64,000 nucleotides of DNA from Apiosordaria backusii. Taxonomy: Eukaryota > Ascomycota > Sordariomycetes > Sordariales > Lasiosphaeriaceae. Numbering within the stretch: position 1 is the first letter of the stretch; the number at the start of each line of letters is the position of its first letter. Positions 34,232 through 43,780 of this stretch are shown one piece after another. The position numbers and the translations under genes are program-made. The notes under the pieces were generated by a model. That model was not told where the DNA came from. It saw nothing but the letters and a program-made list of their open reading frames with translations, and did not search any database. The stretch is taken from NCBI GenBank assembly GCA_030549205.1, contig JAUKTV010000014.1:744001-808000 (forward strand). Reading direction: 5' to 3'.

Positions 34232-35578
34232 ATGAACGAACTGCCGCACATGCAGTCATCTGCGGGGAAGCGGGCGGCTTGCGATCGCTGCCATGGGCTT
34301 AAGATGCGCTGTGTGGTCGACCAGACTGACGGGTCCGGCCAACGACGGTGTAGGCGCTGCCATGGCGCACGAGTTGCCTGCAACTACAGTGTCCCAGGAC
34401 GATCTGGTCGCCCACCAACAAAGCCTGGGGGCCAGATCCTCACTACCCAAGGCACCGGGACCGGGACCAACAACACACGCCCAGGCTTGGTATCGACCCC
34501 ATCATCCCTCTTCAGCAGCATTCAAGTTGCTCCATCATTGGCATCCACGGTTGATACCCAGGTATATGCTTTTGCTCAGAAGACTCCGGTCTCGCCTCGG
34601 TCAAACTCCTGGACCGACACAGTTGCTCTCCTCCAACCAGAGTCCTACGCAACGTCGCCATGGGACTCGCTTCCCCACCAGGATGACTGGATGGGTGGTC
34701 AGAGCCTCGTAGAGCACAGATATCTCGACCATGGCAACCAAGCCCAGCCAAATATGCACCCCACACGCCCAATACCGGCAGTTGCGGGCATGGATTCGTC
34801 TCCCCAGACCCAGGCCAGCACCGGTACCCTTGAACTATCGCCAGACGACCGACCACGCCAAGCGTCAACCAGCACTTCATCCATTGCTAGCCCGCCAGAA
34901 GCCAGATATGACGGGCAGCAATACCTGCAGCGCCTCTCCGAGTTCAACGTCCGGCTATCCCACCCGGTGGGTCTCACCCCGGACGGCAGCGCATCCTCCC
35001 GCGTAAGCCCGGGTCAACTCGAGCACGCTGCTACGCATGTTTTGTCCAGTTCCACGGCATTCCTCGAACTGATCGGCTACCCTTCCTCCGGCATGCCTCC
35101 CAGCCCTACCCCCGACATGGCTGCGCGTCTGCAGCTGCTAGTGTCGTACATGCGTCTGACGGAGCTGCACTATGGCTTATACGCTGCTGTTTACGGCTAT
35201 CTCAAGCACACCCCACCGAATGCCGGCGAGAGACCGCCAGATCTTGGTCTTTCTCTGTCTGGGGTGGCACTTTGCCCCTCCCCTCGATTTCAGATGCAGA
35301 TTCTGCTGCAGACGGCCACTCACTATTTATGCTTGATCCAGGAGGCCCTTGGGTTGCCTGCACCATTGCAGTTGAAGGCATTTAGACAGCCAGGATCGGC
35401 ACATGGGACCGCCTCCGAGAAAACAAACCTGCTGGGTCAGCCGGGATCGGCGGAAACGGCCATGTTGGTGCACACCCTGATGATGCATGATCAGGAGAGC
35501 AGATTGAAGGGTATGATGGACATGCTGGAGAGACTCAAGACCGAGTTTGGGATTGTCGTGATGTTGGGGATGCCATAG
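34232..35578 (+). CDS. Zn2Cys6 transcription factor, AflR-like, probable cluster regulator
   Basis: 448 aa, single exon. N-terminal binuclear zinc cluster: Cys spacing in CDRCHGLKMRC, then CRRC and the last Cys in RVAC (residues ~17-51), followed by a basic GRSGRPPTKPG linker. No coiled-coil heptads are obvious. The middle is Ser/Pro/Thr-rich and the C-terminal half (about 255-440) contains the helical region seen in AflR-type regulators (LQLLVSYMRLTELHY, FQMQILLQTATHYL). Short total length, as usual for pathway-specific regulators. Nuclear; likely activator of the surrounding genes. Confidence 0.9.
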   Translation: MNELPHMQSSAGKRAACDRCHGLKMRCVVDQTDGSGQRRCRRCHGARVACNYSVPGRSGRPPTKPGGQILTTQGTGTGTNNTRPGLVSTPSSLFSSIQVAPSLASTVDTQVYAFAQKTPVSPRSNSWTDTVALLQPESYATSPWDSLPHQDDWMGGQSLVEHRYLDHGNQAQPNMHPTRPIPAVAGMDSSPQTQASTGTLELSPDDRPRQASTSTSSIASPPEARYDGQQYLQRLSEFNVRLSHPVGLTPDGSASSRVSPGQLEHAATHVLSSSTAFLELIGYPSSGMPPSPTPDMAARLQLLVSYMRLTELHYGLYAAVYGYLKHTPPNAGERPPDLGLSLSGVALCPSPRFQMQILLQTATHYLCLIQEALGLPAPLQLKAFRQPGSAHGTASEKTNLLGQPGSAETAMLVHTLMMHDQESRLKGMMDMLERLKTEFGIVVMLGMP

Positions 35579-35636
35579 CAGTTCATTTACCTTTAACATC
35601 ATTATCCACGTACATACATAATTACACTTCTAGCTA

Positions 35637-36936
35637 CTACGCCTTCACACACTCCAAAATACTCATCCCTATCCCCTTCCCCATAACCACTTTCCCCACC
35701 TTCAACCCCGCCCTCGACACGATCCCCTCCCACTCCTGCAGCGTCCTCTCCTTCCCGCTGATCCCCATCATGGCCAAATCCAACGCATAACTGAAAGGGG
35801 GACTCTCCCCAGAAACAAGCACCATCTCCACGATCAGCACCTTGCTGTCCTTTTCCATCACCGACTGGATCCTTTGCAGGATGTTTACACACTCGTCGTC
35901 CCCGTAGTCGTGCAGACACCTCCTGAGTAGATACCCCTTTGCCCCTTTGACCGGCTGCTCACGGTGGAAATCGATCCCCATTTTCTTCACCTCTTTTAAC
36001 AGCACCCCGTTTTCGTTATTTTTGGCTTTGGCAGAAACAGCAGCTATGACCTCCTCCCTGTCCTGTAGGACACATCTCCCGGGGTTTAGTCTCTTCTCCC
36101 AGGATAGAATACCAGCGAGGGTATGCCCCGCCCCACCGCCCACATCCACAATCTGCACCCTTTCCCCATTTCCCTCGTCATCCCCCTCCCAAACCCAAGT
36201 GAAATCATATCTCTCGTTTGTTTGATCACCACCACCTGGCCCGTCAAGCTGCCGACAAGCCATAAACTCCTGCGTCTTGGTCATGGCCTGCATGAAAATC
36301 CCCATGAGCTCCGTATTTTGGTTCATAATCTCAAACACCGTCTTCTCCGGCTGCCCCTTGGCGAACGCGTAGGGAGTGTGGGATTTCTCCCGGGGTAGGT
36401 GATGCCGGCCGTAGTGGGCGTAGTACTCTGGGGTTCCGGCTTCTTGGGGGAAGTCCTCGTAGAGAATCAATTTCATGGTGGAGCGAAACAAAGGGTTGAG
36501 GGCGATGGGGAGGGAGCGGGGGGTGTGGGAGGCGTGGTTGAGGGTGGGAGAGGAGAGCATCCCCGTGGAGATGAGGAGGCGGGTGAGGCGGGCTGGGCAG
36601 AAATGTTAATAATGTTCTGGGAGAAAGGAAGGGTGGGGGCGGCATACAGATGAGTTCAACGTCTGCGTCGAGTTTCTTTGCTAGGTCTTCAAATGAGATG
36701 GCTCCCTCGGTGGGGATGGCTTCAAAGGCCTCCCATTTGAGAAAGAGGCGCATGACGATGATTTCGACCTTGTTGACGACGAAGTGGACGTAGAGCTCTT
36801 GCTCGTCTTGGGCGGCGTGGATGATGGATTGGGCGGTGCGGATTACGGACTGGCGGGTGGCATTACCGGATTTAACCTCATCCAAGAGGTTTTGGCAGAG
36901 GGGAGTGAGGGCTTCATGGTTGAGTGGTGGTGACAT
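35637..36936 (-). CDS. O-methyltransferase (class I SAM, COMT type)
   Basis: 414 aa from exons 36936-36648 and 36592-35637 (55-bp intron, GTATGC donor). N-terminal helical dimerisation region with winged-helix-like EGAISFEDLAKKLDADVEL. SAM motif I is VQIVDVGGGAGHTLAG. The catalytic-loop region LRRCLHDYGDDECVNILQ holds the conserved His-Asp of fungal O-methyltransferases. It ends GIGMSILECVKA. The start is the ATG at 36936; an upstream TTG frame is not a eukaryotic start. It likely methylates a phenolic hydroxyl of the cluster product. Tail-to-tail with the regulator (58 bp apart). Confidence 0.92.
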
Positions 36937-37271
36937 TTTGAGGTGGAGTTGCAATAAGTGAGGATATGGGGTGGGTGTTGTGGACGTGATCCGAGCTGAG
37001 AGGAGGACCGAGAATAAGCCATACAGTTATATACTTTCTTACTCAGGGGCGCCAAGAGTGGCCCCTAATCCTGGCTTGGCCGGTGGGTTTGTCCTCACAT
37101 CTAGTGTCACACAGATAACGGCGCTCCAAACCAGACTCGTAGGGCTGAAGTTCACATAACGATTGAGAATGATCGTCCCCAACATCATGAATTACTTGTT
37201 CCTTGACTACCTGAGCAACCTACGTAGGTCATAACAAAGTGAATAATTATGCCACCCTCCCGTCCACAAAA
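36937..37271. other. Short intergenic gap with the O-methyltransferase promoter
   Basis: 335 bp, nothing recognisable beyond being upstream of the O-methyltransferase and downstream of the reductase. Confidence 0.4.
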
Positions 37272-38000
37272 TTACTCCTTAGCAGCAGCAACCTTCCCCC
37301 CAATCCTCACCAAGTCAGCATTCTCATACGTCTCCTTCTCAAACCCCTTCGTCACCCCCTCCACCAGCGCACCCGCAATCTGTCCCACCCTCACCTTCCC
37401 AATCCCAATAATCCCAAAGAACACCTTCGCCAGCGCCCCCGTCTCCTTCGTCGGCCCCGAAATGATCCCCGGCTTCGCAATCGCAACCTCGACCTTTCCC
37501 CCAGAATTCTTTGCAAACTCCAAAATCTGATTCTCGGCCTCCCCCCTCAAGACGCAGTAATCCCCCAGCAACAAAGGCTTCTTCGCCGGGTCCCTCACAG
37601 CGTTGCTACCGCTGATATACACAAATCTGAACGGCTTCTTCTCCGTCAGGGAGGAAATCGCCTTGATGCCATTGACCGCGTAATCCCGGCAGACTTTCAC
37701 GGTTGTCTCCCACGGCGTGGACTTGAGCTGGGAGGGCGTGATGGCGATGGTCCAGATGCAGGCGTCAGCGTTGGCGAGCTCGGACTTGACGTTGTCGGGG
37801 TAATCGGTCGTGTCAAAGTTGTCAAGGGTGACGGACTTGAGCTTGGAGAGGTCGGCGTTGGGGAGGAGGGTGGATGCCACGGGGGTGGGGGCGGGCTTGC
37901 GGCCGAGGGCGACGATGGAGGTGATGGAGGGGTTGGAGAGGGACTGGCGGATTATTTCGGTGGCTACGAAGCCGGTGGAGCCGGCGACGATGAGCTTCAT
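37272..38000 (-). CDS. Atypical NAD(P)-binding Rossmann-fold protein
   Basis: 242 aa, single exon. Starts MKLIVAGSTGFVATEIIRQS; the GSTGFVA nucleotide-binding loop lies directly at the N-terminus, followed by VALGRKP at the cofactor-discriminating position. FRFVYISGSNAV at ~130 and VAIAKPGIISGP at ~185 fit the HTATIP2/TIP30-like NAD(P)-binding family. A YxxxK catalytic pair is not clear, so it may be reductase, isomerase or regulatory. The ATG at 38000 was preferred over a longer frame lacking family similarity. Its position in the cluster suggests a redox step. Confidence 0.82.
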   Translation of the reverse strand: MKLIVAGSTGFVATEIIRQSLSNPSITSIVALGRKPAPTPVASTLLPNADLSKLKSVTLDNFDTTDYPDNVKSELANADACIWTIAITPSQLKSTPWETTVKVCRDYAVNGIKAISSLTEKKPFRFVYISGSNAVRDPAKKPLLLGDYCVLRGEAENQILEFAKNSGGKVEVAIAKPGIISGPTKETGALAKVFFGIIGIGKVRVGQIAGALVEGVTKGFEKETYENADLVRIGGKVAAAKE

Positions 38001-38332
38001 TTTTTTCTTTTGGCTTTCGGGGATACCTATGATGGAGGTTGGATATTTGGGGGGTGTTGGAGGTTGGTGTGGGGGAGTCAAAAGTTGGAGGAAGAGGACT
38101 TGGCGGGGGATAAATACAGTGGGAGAAAGCAAAGATTACGCAGTCAACAGGCAGTTCAAGGGCGGGCGCGGGTGCTGATTGTACAGTGCCGGAGTCTTGG
38201 CTGCAACGGTCTGGAATTACGTGCAGGTCGCACAACATGTCTCACCCAGCAGAGAGACCGAGTGATATTGATAAGGTATTGAAGTTCAGAAATATTTAAC
38301 ATATTAACTAGGGAATGCCCTAAGAGAAACAG
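38001..38332. other. Intergenic gap
   Basis: 332 bp between the reductase start and the 3' end of the beta-propeller gene. No feature seen. Confidence 0.4.
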
Positions 38333-39370
38333 CTAACACTTGGAGGGCAACGACAACTGCACCTTCAGCAGCTGGCCACCGGTGGGTGGTGTCGCCGTGT
38401 AATTCCCGCCTGTCGTCACAAAGATCGAGTTTCCGTCCCTCGCCGCAGCCACAGCCGTTGGCGACTCGAACAGCGGGGCAGCTCCGAGCCCTCCCGCAAT
38501 CAGCGACTGCGCACCAGCCGGAGTGACCCGGACAACATCATAATCGTGCAGAGAGATGTGCGCGTTCCCGCACCGGTCAAAGTCGAAGTCATCGTACGCA
38601 TACGTCATGTTGGCCGGCGACGGGAGGGTGGCAAGAACCTGAACCGGTCCGACCTTGTTGCCCGAGTTGTCGATTTGGACCCGTGCATATGTCCCCCGCC
38701 CCGAGTTGGTGAAGTACAGGTAGTTGCCCTTGATCTTCAGCCCGTTGATGCCGAGCGGCATGGTCGGGTTGCCACCAGCTCCGAGGGCCGGATCGGTAAA
38801 GGCAACATCGACTTGGCGGGTGAGGATGTTGGTACGCAGAACACGCCCGCCGAGGGAGTCGGCGCTCAGAACAACGGTCGGGTTGTTGGGAATGGCCGCC
38901 AGCCCGTTCATCATGGCTGTGTCGGGATAAGGGATCTTGCTGACGAGGAGACCGCAAGGCTTGCCGTTGATCTGGACGATGAGCACCACGTAGACAGACA
39001 AGCTGCCATACTGGAAGCCAAAGCCCGTGTGAATACCACCGGTCACAGCATAGAGGGTGCCTGCAGTGGCTGGTATCTCGGTGATACCAGTGAGCCCCGT
39101 TGCGCCGTCTAGTGTGACTACATGCTGCGGTGTTGGATTGGCCGTGTTTGGGTTGACGGCTGAGAGGTTGCCTGACTTGAAGGTGCTGAGCAGTACGTGC
39201 CCCGAAGGCAGCACATGCAGGTTTTCGACAAATGTATCGTCAGGATATTTGTAGATCTGAGTCGCCGGTAGTGTCGCCCTCGAGCCAATGAAGCCGCACT
39301 CAGCACGCTGAGCCGCACTCGCCCAGAGCAGGACTCTGGCGAATGAGGGAACCAGCAATCGGAGAAGCAT
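38333..39370 (-). CDS. Secreted six-bladed beta-propeller (SMP-30/gluconolactonase-like) protein
   Basis: 345 aa, single exon. Signal peptide MLLRLLVPSFARVLLWASAA. Repeated blade-like segments follow: ENLHVLPSGHVLLSTF, GLTGITEIPATAGTLYAVTG, MNGLAAIPNNPTVVLSAD, GINGLKIKGNYLYFTNSGRG, FDFDRCGNAHISLHDYDVVR and the last blade VAAARDGNSIFVTTGG. The family match is to fungal SMP-30/TolB-like propellers that recur in secondary-metabolite clusters, where they may act as hydrolases, isomerases or pathway cyclases. The start was fixed at the ATG preceding the signal peptide. A region around YVVLIVQINGKPCG is longer than usual for a blade but stays in frame. Confidence 0.85.
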   Translation of the reverse strand: MLLRLLVPSFARVLLWASAAQRAECGFIGSRATLPATQIYKYPDDTFVENLHVLPSGHVLLSTFKSGNLSAVNPNTANPTPQHVVTLDGATGLTGITEIPATAGTLYAVTGGIHTGFGFQYGSLSVYVVLIVQINGKPCGLLVSKIPYPDTAMMNGLAAIPNNPTVVLSADSLGGRVLRTNILTRQVDVAFTDPALGAGGNPTMPLGINGLKIKGNYLYFTNSGRGTYARVQIDNSGNKVGPVQVLATLPSPANMTYAYDDFDFDRCGNAHISLHDYDVVRVTPAGAQSLIAGGLGAAPLFESPTAVAAARDGNSIFVTTGGNYTATPPTGGQLLKVQLSLPSKC

Positions 39371-40397
39371 GGTTGAAGAATTACGGCAAAGTCTGGAACG
39401 TGGTAGTATGGGCAGGTATGCATGGAAGATGTTTGGAATTCTTCTAGACGTCTTAAAGCCTTCTGTCTCACAGCTTCCCCAGATTCCCACCCTGGTCTTG
39501 CCACGGACAGGCCGTCCAAAGTAGAGAAAGTAGACCTTCTTGGCCACCTTAGATTGAGCTTTTGGCGTACGCCACGGGCAACTAATCCTCACTAGCACCA
39601 AGCAGTAATCCAGTAGTGCGTTTGATATCTTGCGGCTGAGAGAAATCCATCGAGAAAAGCGTGCACAGATATCCCTATCCCTCTCCACTTGGTCATGTTT
39701 TGTGCAAGCGAAGCTCCTTCGGGTGAGCGTGTTCGGATGCTTGATTATTTGATACTGGGCAATACTACGACGCACGTGGGCGGCACAGGTCATCACATGC
39801 TCGAGGTGGTTGCATGTGGATGCATTGGGGTTGTGTTGAATAAATCCCCGTCGGGGCTATCAGCAGCCTGACGGCACAGTTGTGATAAAGGCGCATAGGG
39901 GGCACTGAGTGCATATCTGTAGTGTAGTGTATTGACGTGATCACCCAATGGGGCAAAACCCACCGGGCACCCTGCAGGTTTACATCCCCCTCCTTCGGCT
40001 GCTGGTGTCCAGTCTTTTTGTATCGGCCGATATTAGCTGCCTGCCTAGTTGAGGCATTGCCGTGTCCTGCGCCGTGAGGTACGACTCAGTAATCCTCCCA
40101 CCGTCTCTGGTGCCACTCGCTAAGGTACCTGGCCATTCTACCACAACGTGGCCCATTCTACCACGGAGCTCGAGGGGAGAAACCGCGAGTTAAAGTGGTT
40201 AAGGCCGTGCCTGAATACCAAGAATGACCGCCGCGGGCATGGCTGTGAAATTCCAGGAAAAGATTAGGCAGTGGCAACCTGGAATGTGGAATTTGTGCCG
40301 TAAGATTTCAAAGACATTAAAACAGAAGGGCCTGGGAGTACTCCGTGTCCGAGTCTTCATTGTAGCCAAGCTCCCCGATTCAGTAAATATTGTCGAC
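39371..40397. promoter_or_regulatory. Divergent promoter of the propeller and FAD-oxidase genes
   Basis: 1.03 kb between two divergent starts of secreted cluster proteins. It contains the palindrome TATCGGCCGATA at 40021-40032 and a duplicated CCATTCTACCAC near 40131-40162. The bounding genes are both plausible late-pathway enzymes. Confidence 0.45.
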
Positions 40398-42007
40398 ATG
40401 GCTACTCTGTGGTCTCTCTTCGTCGTAGTGGTTGCGTACCTGCAGCTCGCACGAGCCATTTCCTCCAAGTCGGGTCCCCAGATCGTACAGGATCTCTCAG
40501 CACTGCTCTCCAATGGGTCCGAGGTCATCTTGGCATCAGACGCCTCTTACGCGACGGCCTTCACCCAGCGCTTCTCAGTGAGCAGGCCGCCATTATACGC
40601 AGTTGCCGTCAAGCCAGCCCTTGCCGCCGATGTGCGCCAAGTCGTCCAGTATGCATTGCGCACCAATGTGTCCATACTGGCCACTGGTGGTGGCCACGGC
40701 TACACGTGGTCCCTGAGCCGGCATCGGGGCGGCATCGATGTTGACATGAGCAACTTCAATGCTATCAAAATTGACTCCGCCGCCAATACCTTGACCGTGG
40801 GTGGTTCGGTCCGGAGTCAAGATGTAGCAGCCGCCCTTCAAGCGGCAGGAAAAGAACTGCGTAAGTCTTTCCCCCTTTTGTCAGACTCAGCTAGACCGTT
40901 CAAAGACTCACACTATTCCCAGCTGTTGGACTATGCATGTGCGTTGGCTACACAGGCTTCACCCTCGGTGGCGGTATTGGCCCTTACTCTGGCCTCTACG
41001 GAACAGCTGCCGACTCCCTCATCTCGGCCGAGATCATCACCGGCAAAGGCGAACTCCTCACTGTCTCCGCGAAATCCCATCCCGATCTTTTCTACGGCCT
41101 CAAGGGAGCAGGCTTCAACTATGGCATCGTCACCTCCCTCAAGTTCCGCGTCTACCCAGCCACCAACGCCGGCCAGACCATCGTCACAAACATGATCTTC
41201 CCCGGCTACCTCAACGGCACAGTCTTTGAACTCATCAACTCCTTCTTTGGCCCCAACCAGCCCAAAGAACTCGGCATCGCCCTGTCAGTGGGCTACAACG
41301 AAGCCATGGGCGGTATGGTCGTCATCATTGGGTTCGTCTATGCTGGTTCAGAGGAAGCTTCGACGAAGCTGCTGAAGCCGTTCTTTGACTTGAACCCCAT
41401 CAACCCGCAAGTGCTGGATGTGCCGACGGATCAAGTGCCAAGGGTGATTGTGTATGGGGCGACGCTGTCGGGGTGTAACAAGAACACCCAGTTTGTGCCG
41501 TACACCGTCAACTTGTACAAGGTTGACGTGCCGAATCTGATCAAGGTGGTGGCGTCCATGGAGGCTGAGGTGAAGGCTAACCCTGAGTTGAGCCATGTTA
41601 TTGTTACGTGGACGCAGTACGCGTCGGCAGGGTTCAAGAAGTTTGCGGATGGGTCAGCGGCGTTTCCTTATCGGGATCCTACCGTGTTTGTGTGAGTTCT
41701 TTCTTGTGCTCTTTTGTTGTGTCTAAGAGTTCTGATGCTGACGATGAACAGACAAATCAACTCGTACGCTCCAAGTGCAGAGTTGGTGCCAGTTATCAGT
41801 GATTATGCCGGGAGACTGCGTGACCGCTTCCAGCAAGGGAGTGGGCGGAGTCGCCTAGAGACCTATGTTCACTTCGCCCATGGTGATGAGACACCAGAGG
41901 CGATGTACTCTACGCGGAAGCTGTTGAGTCTTAGTGTATTGAAGGTATTGTATGATCCAAAGGGGTTATTTTCGTGGTATAATGCTTTGCCCACATTGAG
42001 GTATTAA
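40398..42007 (+). CDS. Secreted FAD-linked oxidase, berberine-bridge-enzyme type
   Basis: 495 aa from exons 40398-40860, 40923-41691 and 41752-42007 (introns of 62 and 60 bp). Signal peptide MATLWSLFVVVVAYLQLARA. FAD-binding PCMH domain: AVKPALAADVRQVVQYA, then GGGHGYTWS with the His normally bonded to FAD, and PVGLCMCVGYTGFTLGGGIG, whose Cys is positioned for the second (6-S-cysteinyl) bond. The C-terminal BBE motif ends DPKGLFSWYNALPTLRY. Relatives include cluster oxidases that close rings or make quinone/lactone products. Likely a late step outside the cytosol. An upstream in-frame ATG (40224) was rejected because it would bury the signal peptide. Confidence 0.92.
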
Positions 42008-42309
42008 CCTCTAAGGAGAGTAAGGGGAAGGGAGTCATTAGAATGTACACTATGTATTGCATATTGAGGACACCAAAGCATGATAATTTGAAGCTTGGAA
42101 AAAAAAGGAAGAATCAGTAGGGATACACAGGCTGACAGCAAGAGGCTTCTAGGCCTTTATATAATGGATAATCAGAAATAAGACTTCATCAGACATAGCA
42201 AGATTCCTGATCATGCACCTTCTTTTGTACACAAAGAGCTTCACTGTGCTCCTCAGGTACTCAGTTTATTTCAGTCAACATCATCGCAGTCACAATAAAC
42301 CTTCTCACA
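42008..42309. other. Intergenic gap after the FAD oxidase
   Basis: 302 bp, AT-leaning, no feature beyond possible 3' UTR and the leader of the small frame at 42310. Confidence 0.35.
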
Positions 42310-42630
42310 ATGCCTGTCACTGTTCTAGAAGAGCCCTTTAGACTTTTTAGAGACGCTTATCACAAGTTTGGAGACCGCCATAGATATGTCATGGACGCCT
42401 GTTACTGTGCTCCTGATACCTGTTTCTATGCTGAAAATGCACCGTCTTTCCATAGGAACGCCTGCCTTAATGCCGAAAGTGCGTGGCATCTATTCTCTAA
42501 CGCCTATACCAATGCTAAAAACCCCTTCTATGCTACCCTTGACGCCTGGAACCTTTTCATGATTGCCTCAGAGTGCCCCTGTAACGCCTATAAAGTACCC
42601 CGGACGCCTGGATATTCTTCGCCAACGTGA
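42310..42630 (+). CDS. Possible small Cys/aromatic-rich repetitive protein
   Basis: 106-aa frame starting MPVTVLEEPFRLFRDAYHKF, with a good fungal start context (CTCACAATG). The sequence repeats a short (D/N)A(C/Y/W) theme about every 13-16 residues (RDAY, MDAC, RNAC, SNAY, LDAW, CNAY), matching repeated GACGCCT/AACGCCT words in the DNA. Six Cys. No signal peptide, no known family. It converges with the gene ending at 42643. It could be a real small protein or a chance frame over a degenerate DNA repeat. Confidence 0.3.
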   Translation: MPVTVLEEPFRLFRDAYHKFGDRHRYVMDACYCAPDTCFYAENAPSFHRNACLNAESAWHLFSNAYTNAKNPFYATLDAWNLFMIASECPCNAYKVPRTPGYSSPT

Positions 42631-42642
42631 CGCCAATTACTA

Positions 42643-43780
42643 TTACTCCCAGTCAAGCGCATCACGACCAGAAGCCGACTCCCCCATCAGATCATCCGAC
42701 GCCAGAACCTCCAACGCCAACCAGTCCCACTCATTACCATGCTTGCCCGCCGCAGCATACAGCTTGTCCGCTGCCTTTGCCAGGTCTGACTCCTGGCCTT
42801 TCTCGGTTAGAAGACCACAAAAAAGAGGTTAGCACTTGACGAATCCAATGCGATCTCTATGAGAAGGTTTACTAGTGCATACCCTCAATTTGAGCTTTGT
42901 CAGTCTTGCGCAGGTACTGATCCCGGGCAGAGACAACCTGGTAGATAAACTGGACCCTAGGTAGATAGATATAATTATCAGCAACTATAGGTGAGGTAGG
43001 TACTTAACCCTGATGTCCAGAGGGTCAAAAGCATTGGTCAGGACAATGCGACATCTGCGTGACCGTGACTATCTGCAACACAGTCACAGTGGCAGTCGCA
43101 ATATCTAGCGGAACGGGCGACATGATGACCAAATATCCTTCGACAACACCCTTCCCAACTTGGTCTGGTCCTTGGCTCGCTCCAAAAAGTCGATGATGTG
43201 CTCCTTTCTGGTGGACGTAGCCCGCAAGTCAGCGACCACCTCCACAGCCTCAGTGATAACCGTCTGAGCATCCCTAGCCAGCACGGTGCGGTCACGGCGG
43301 GCCGCGCGAGCAATCGCGGAGTACAGCGCACGGCTGCGCTCGGCAGAGGACAAAATCCAGACCGGCTCCTGGAAGGCCAGCAACGAGTCCGCAATTTCTC
43401 CCGCAACACCAGACTGGCTTTGGACCTCCCGGTACAGGGTCAGGAAGTCGGCCCGGCGCTTGGCCCTCTCCTCCTTCTCGCGATTTTCGACCTTCTGGAG
43501 CATCTCGCCAGTCTCACGGCTTGCCCAGTACTGGCGGAAAAAGTCCTGCTTGCGTTTTTGTCCATAGTGAATGGAGGGCCTGTTCCAAAACATGCGCAGG
43601 TAGCAGAGCAGCGTAATGGCACGCTGCCAGTCCTCCTTGGAAAACCCGAGGAAGCGGTTGAGGATAGCGTCGTGCGCCCTAACCCCGTAGCACTCCTTAA
43701 GCTCCTCTTTGGCGGAGGCCAGCGCTGGGCATCCACCCGCGGTACTGCTCAGCGCGGGGGGGCGAGTTGGTGGGAGACAT
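42643..43780 (-). CDS. Hypothetical helical protein, frame problem near the N-terminus
   Basis: Starts MSPTNSPPRAEQYRGWMP at 43780. At about 43725 the frame changes by one base to ALASAKEELKECYGVRAHDA and then reads for ~200 codons (ILNRFLGFSKEDWQRAITLL; charged, helical middle with REKEERAKRRADF; ILSSAERSRALYSAIARAAR). Likely introns are 42957-43129 (GTCATC donor, weak; in frame as DIW then VQFIYQ) and 42798-42882 (GTATGC donor, firm). It ends GESASGRDALDWE, TAA at 42643. No family recognised. A 5'-UTR intron (GTAAGT near 43860) is also likely. The frame change may be an assembly error or a young lesion. Confidence 0.55.

Noticed and set aside
37239..38282. 347-codon plus-strand frame
   Set aside because: Antisense to the NAD(P)-binding protein, which has a recognisable Rossmann motif on the other strand.
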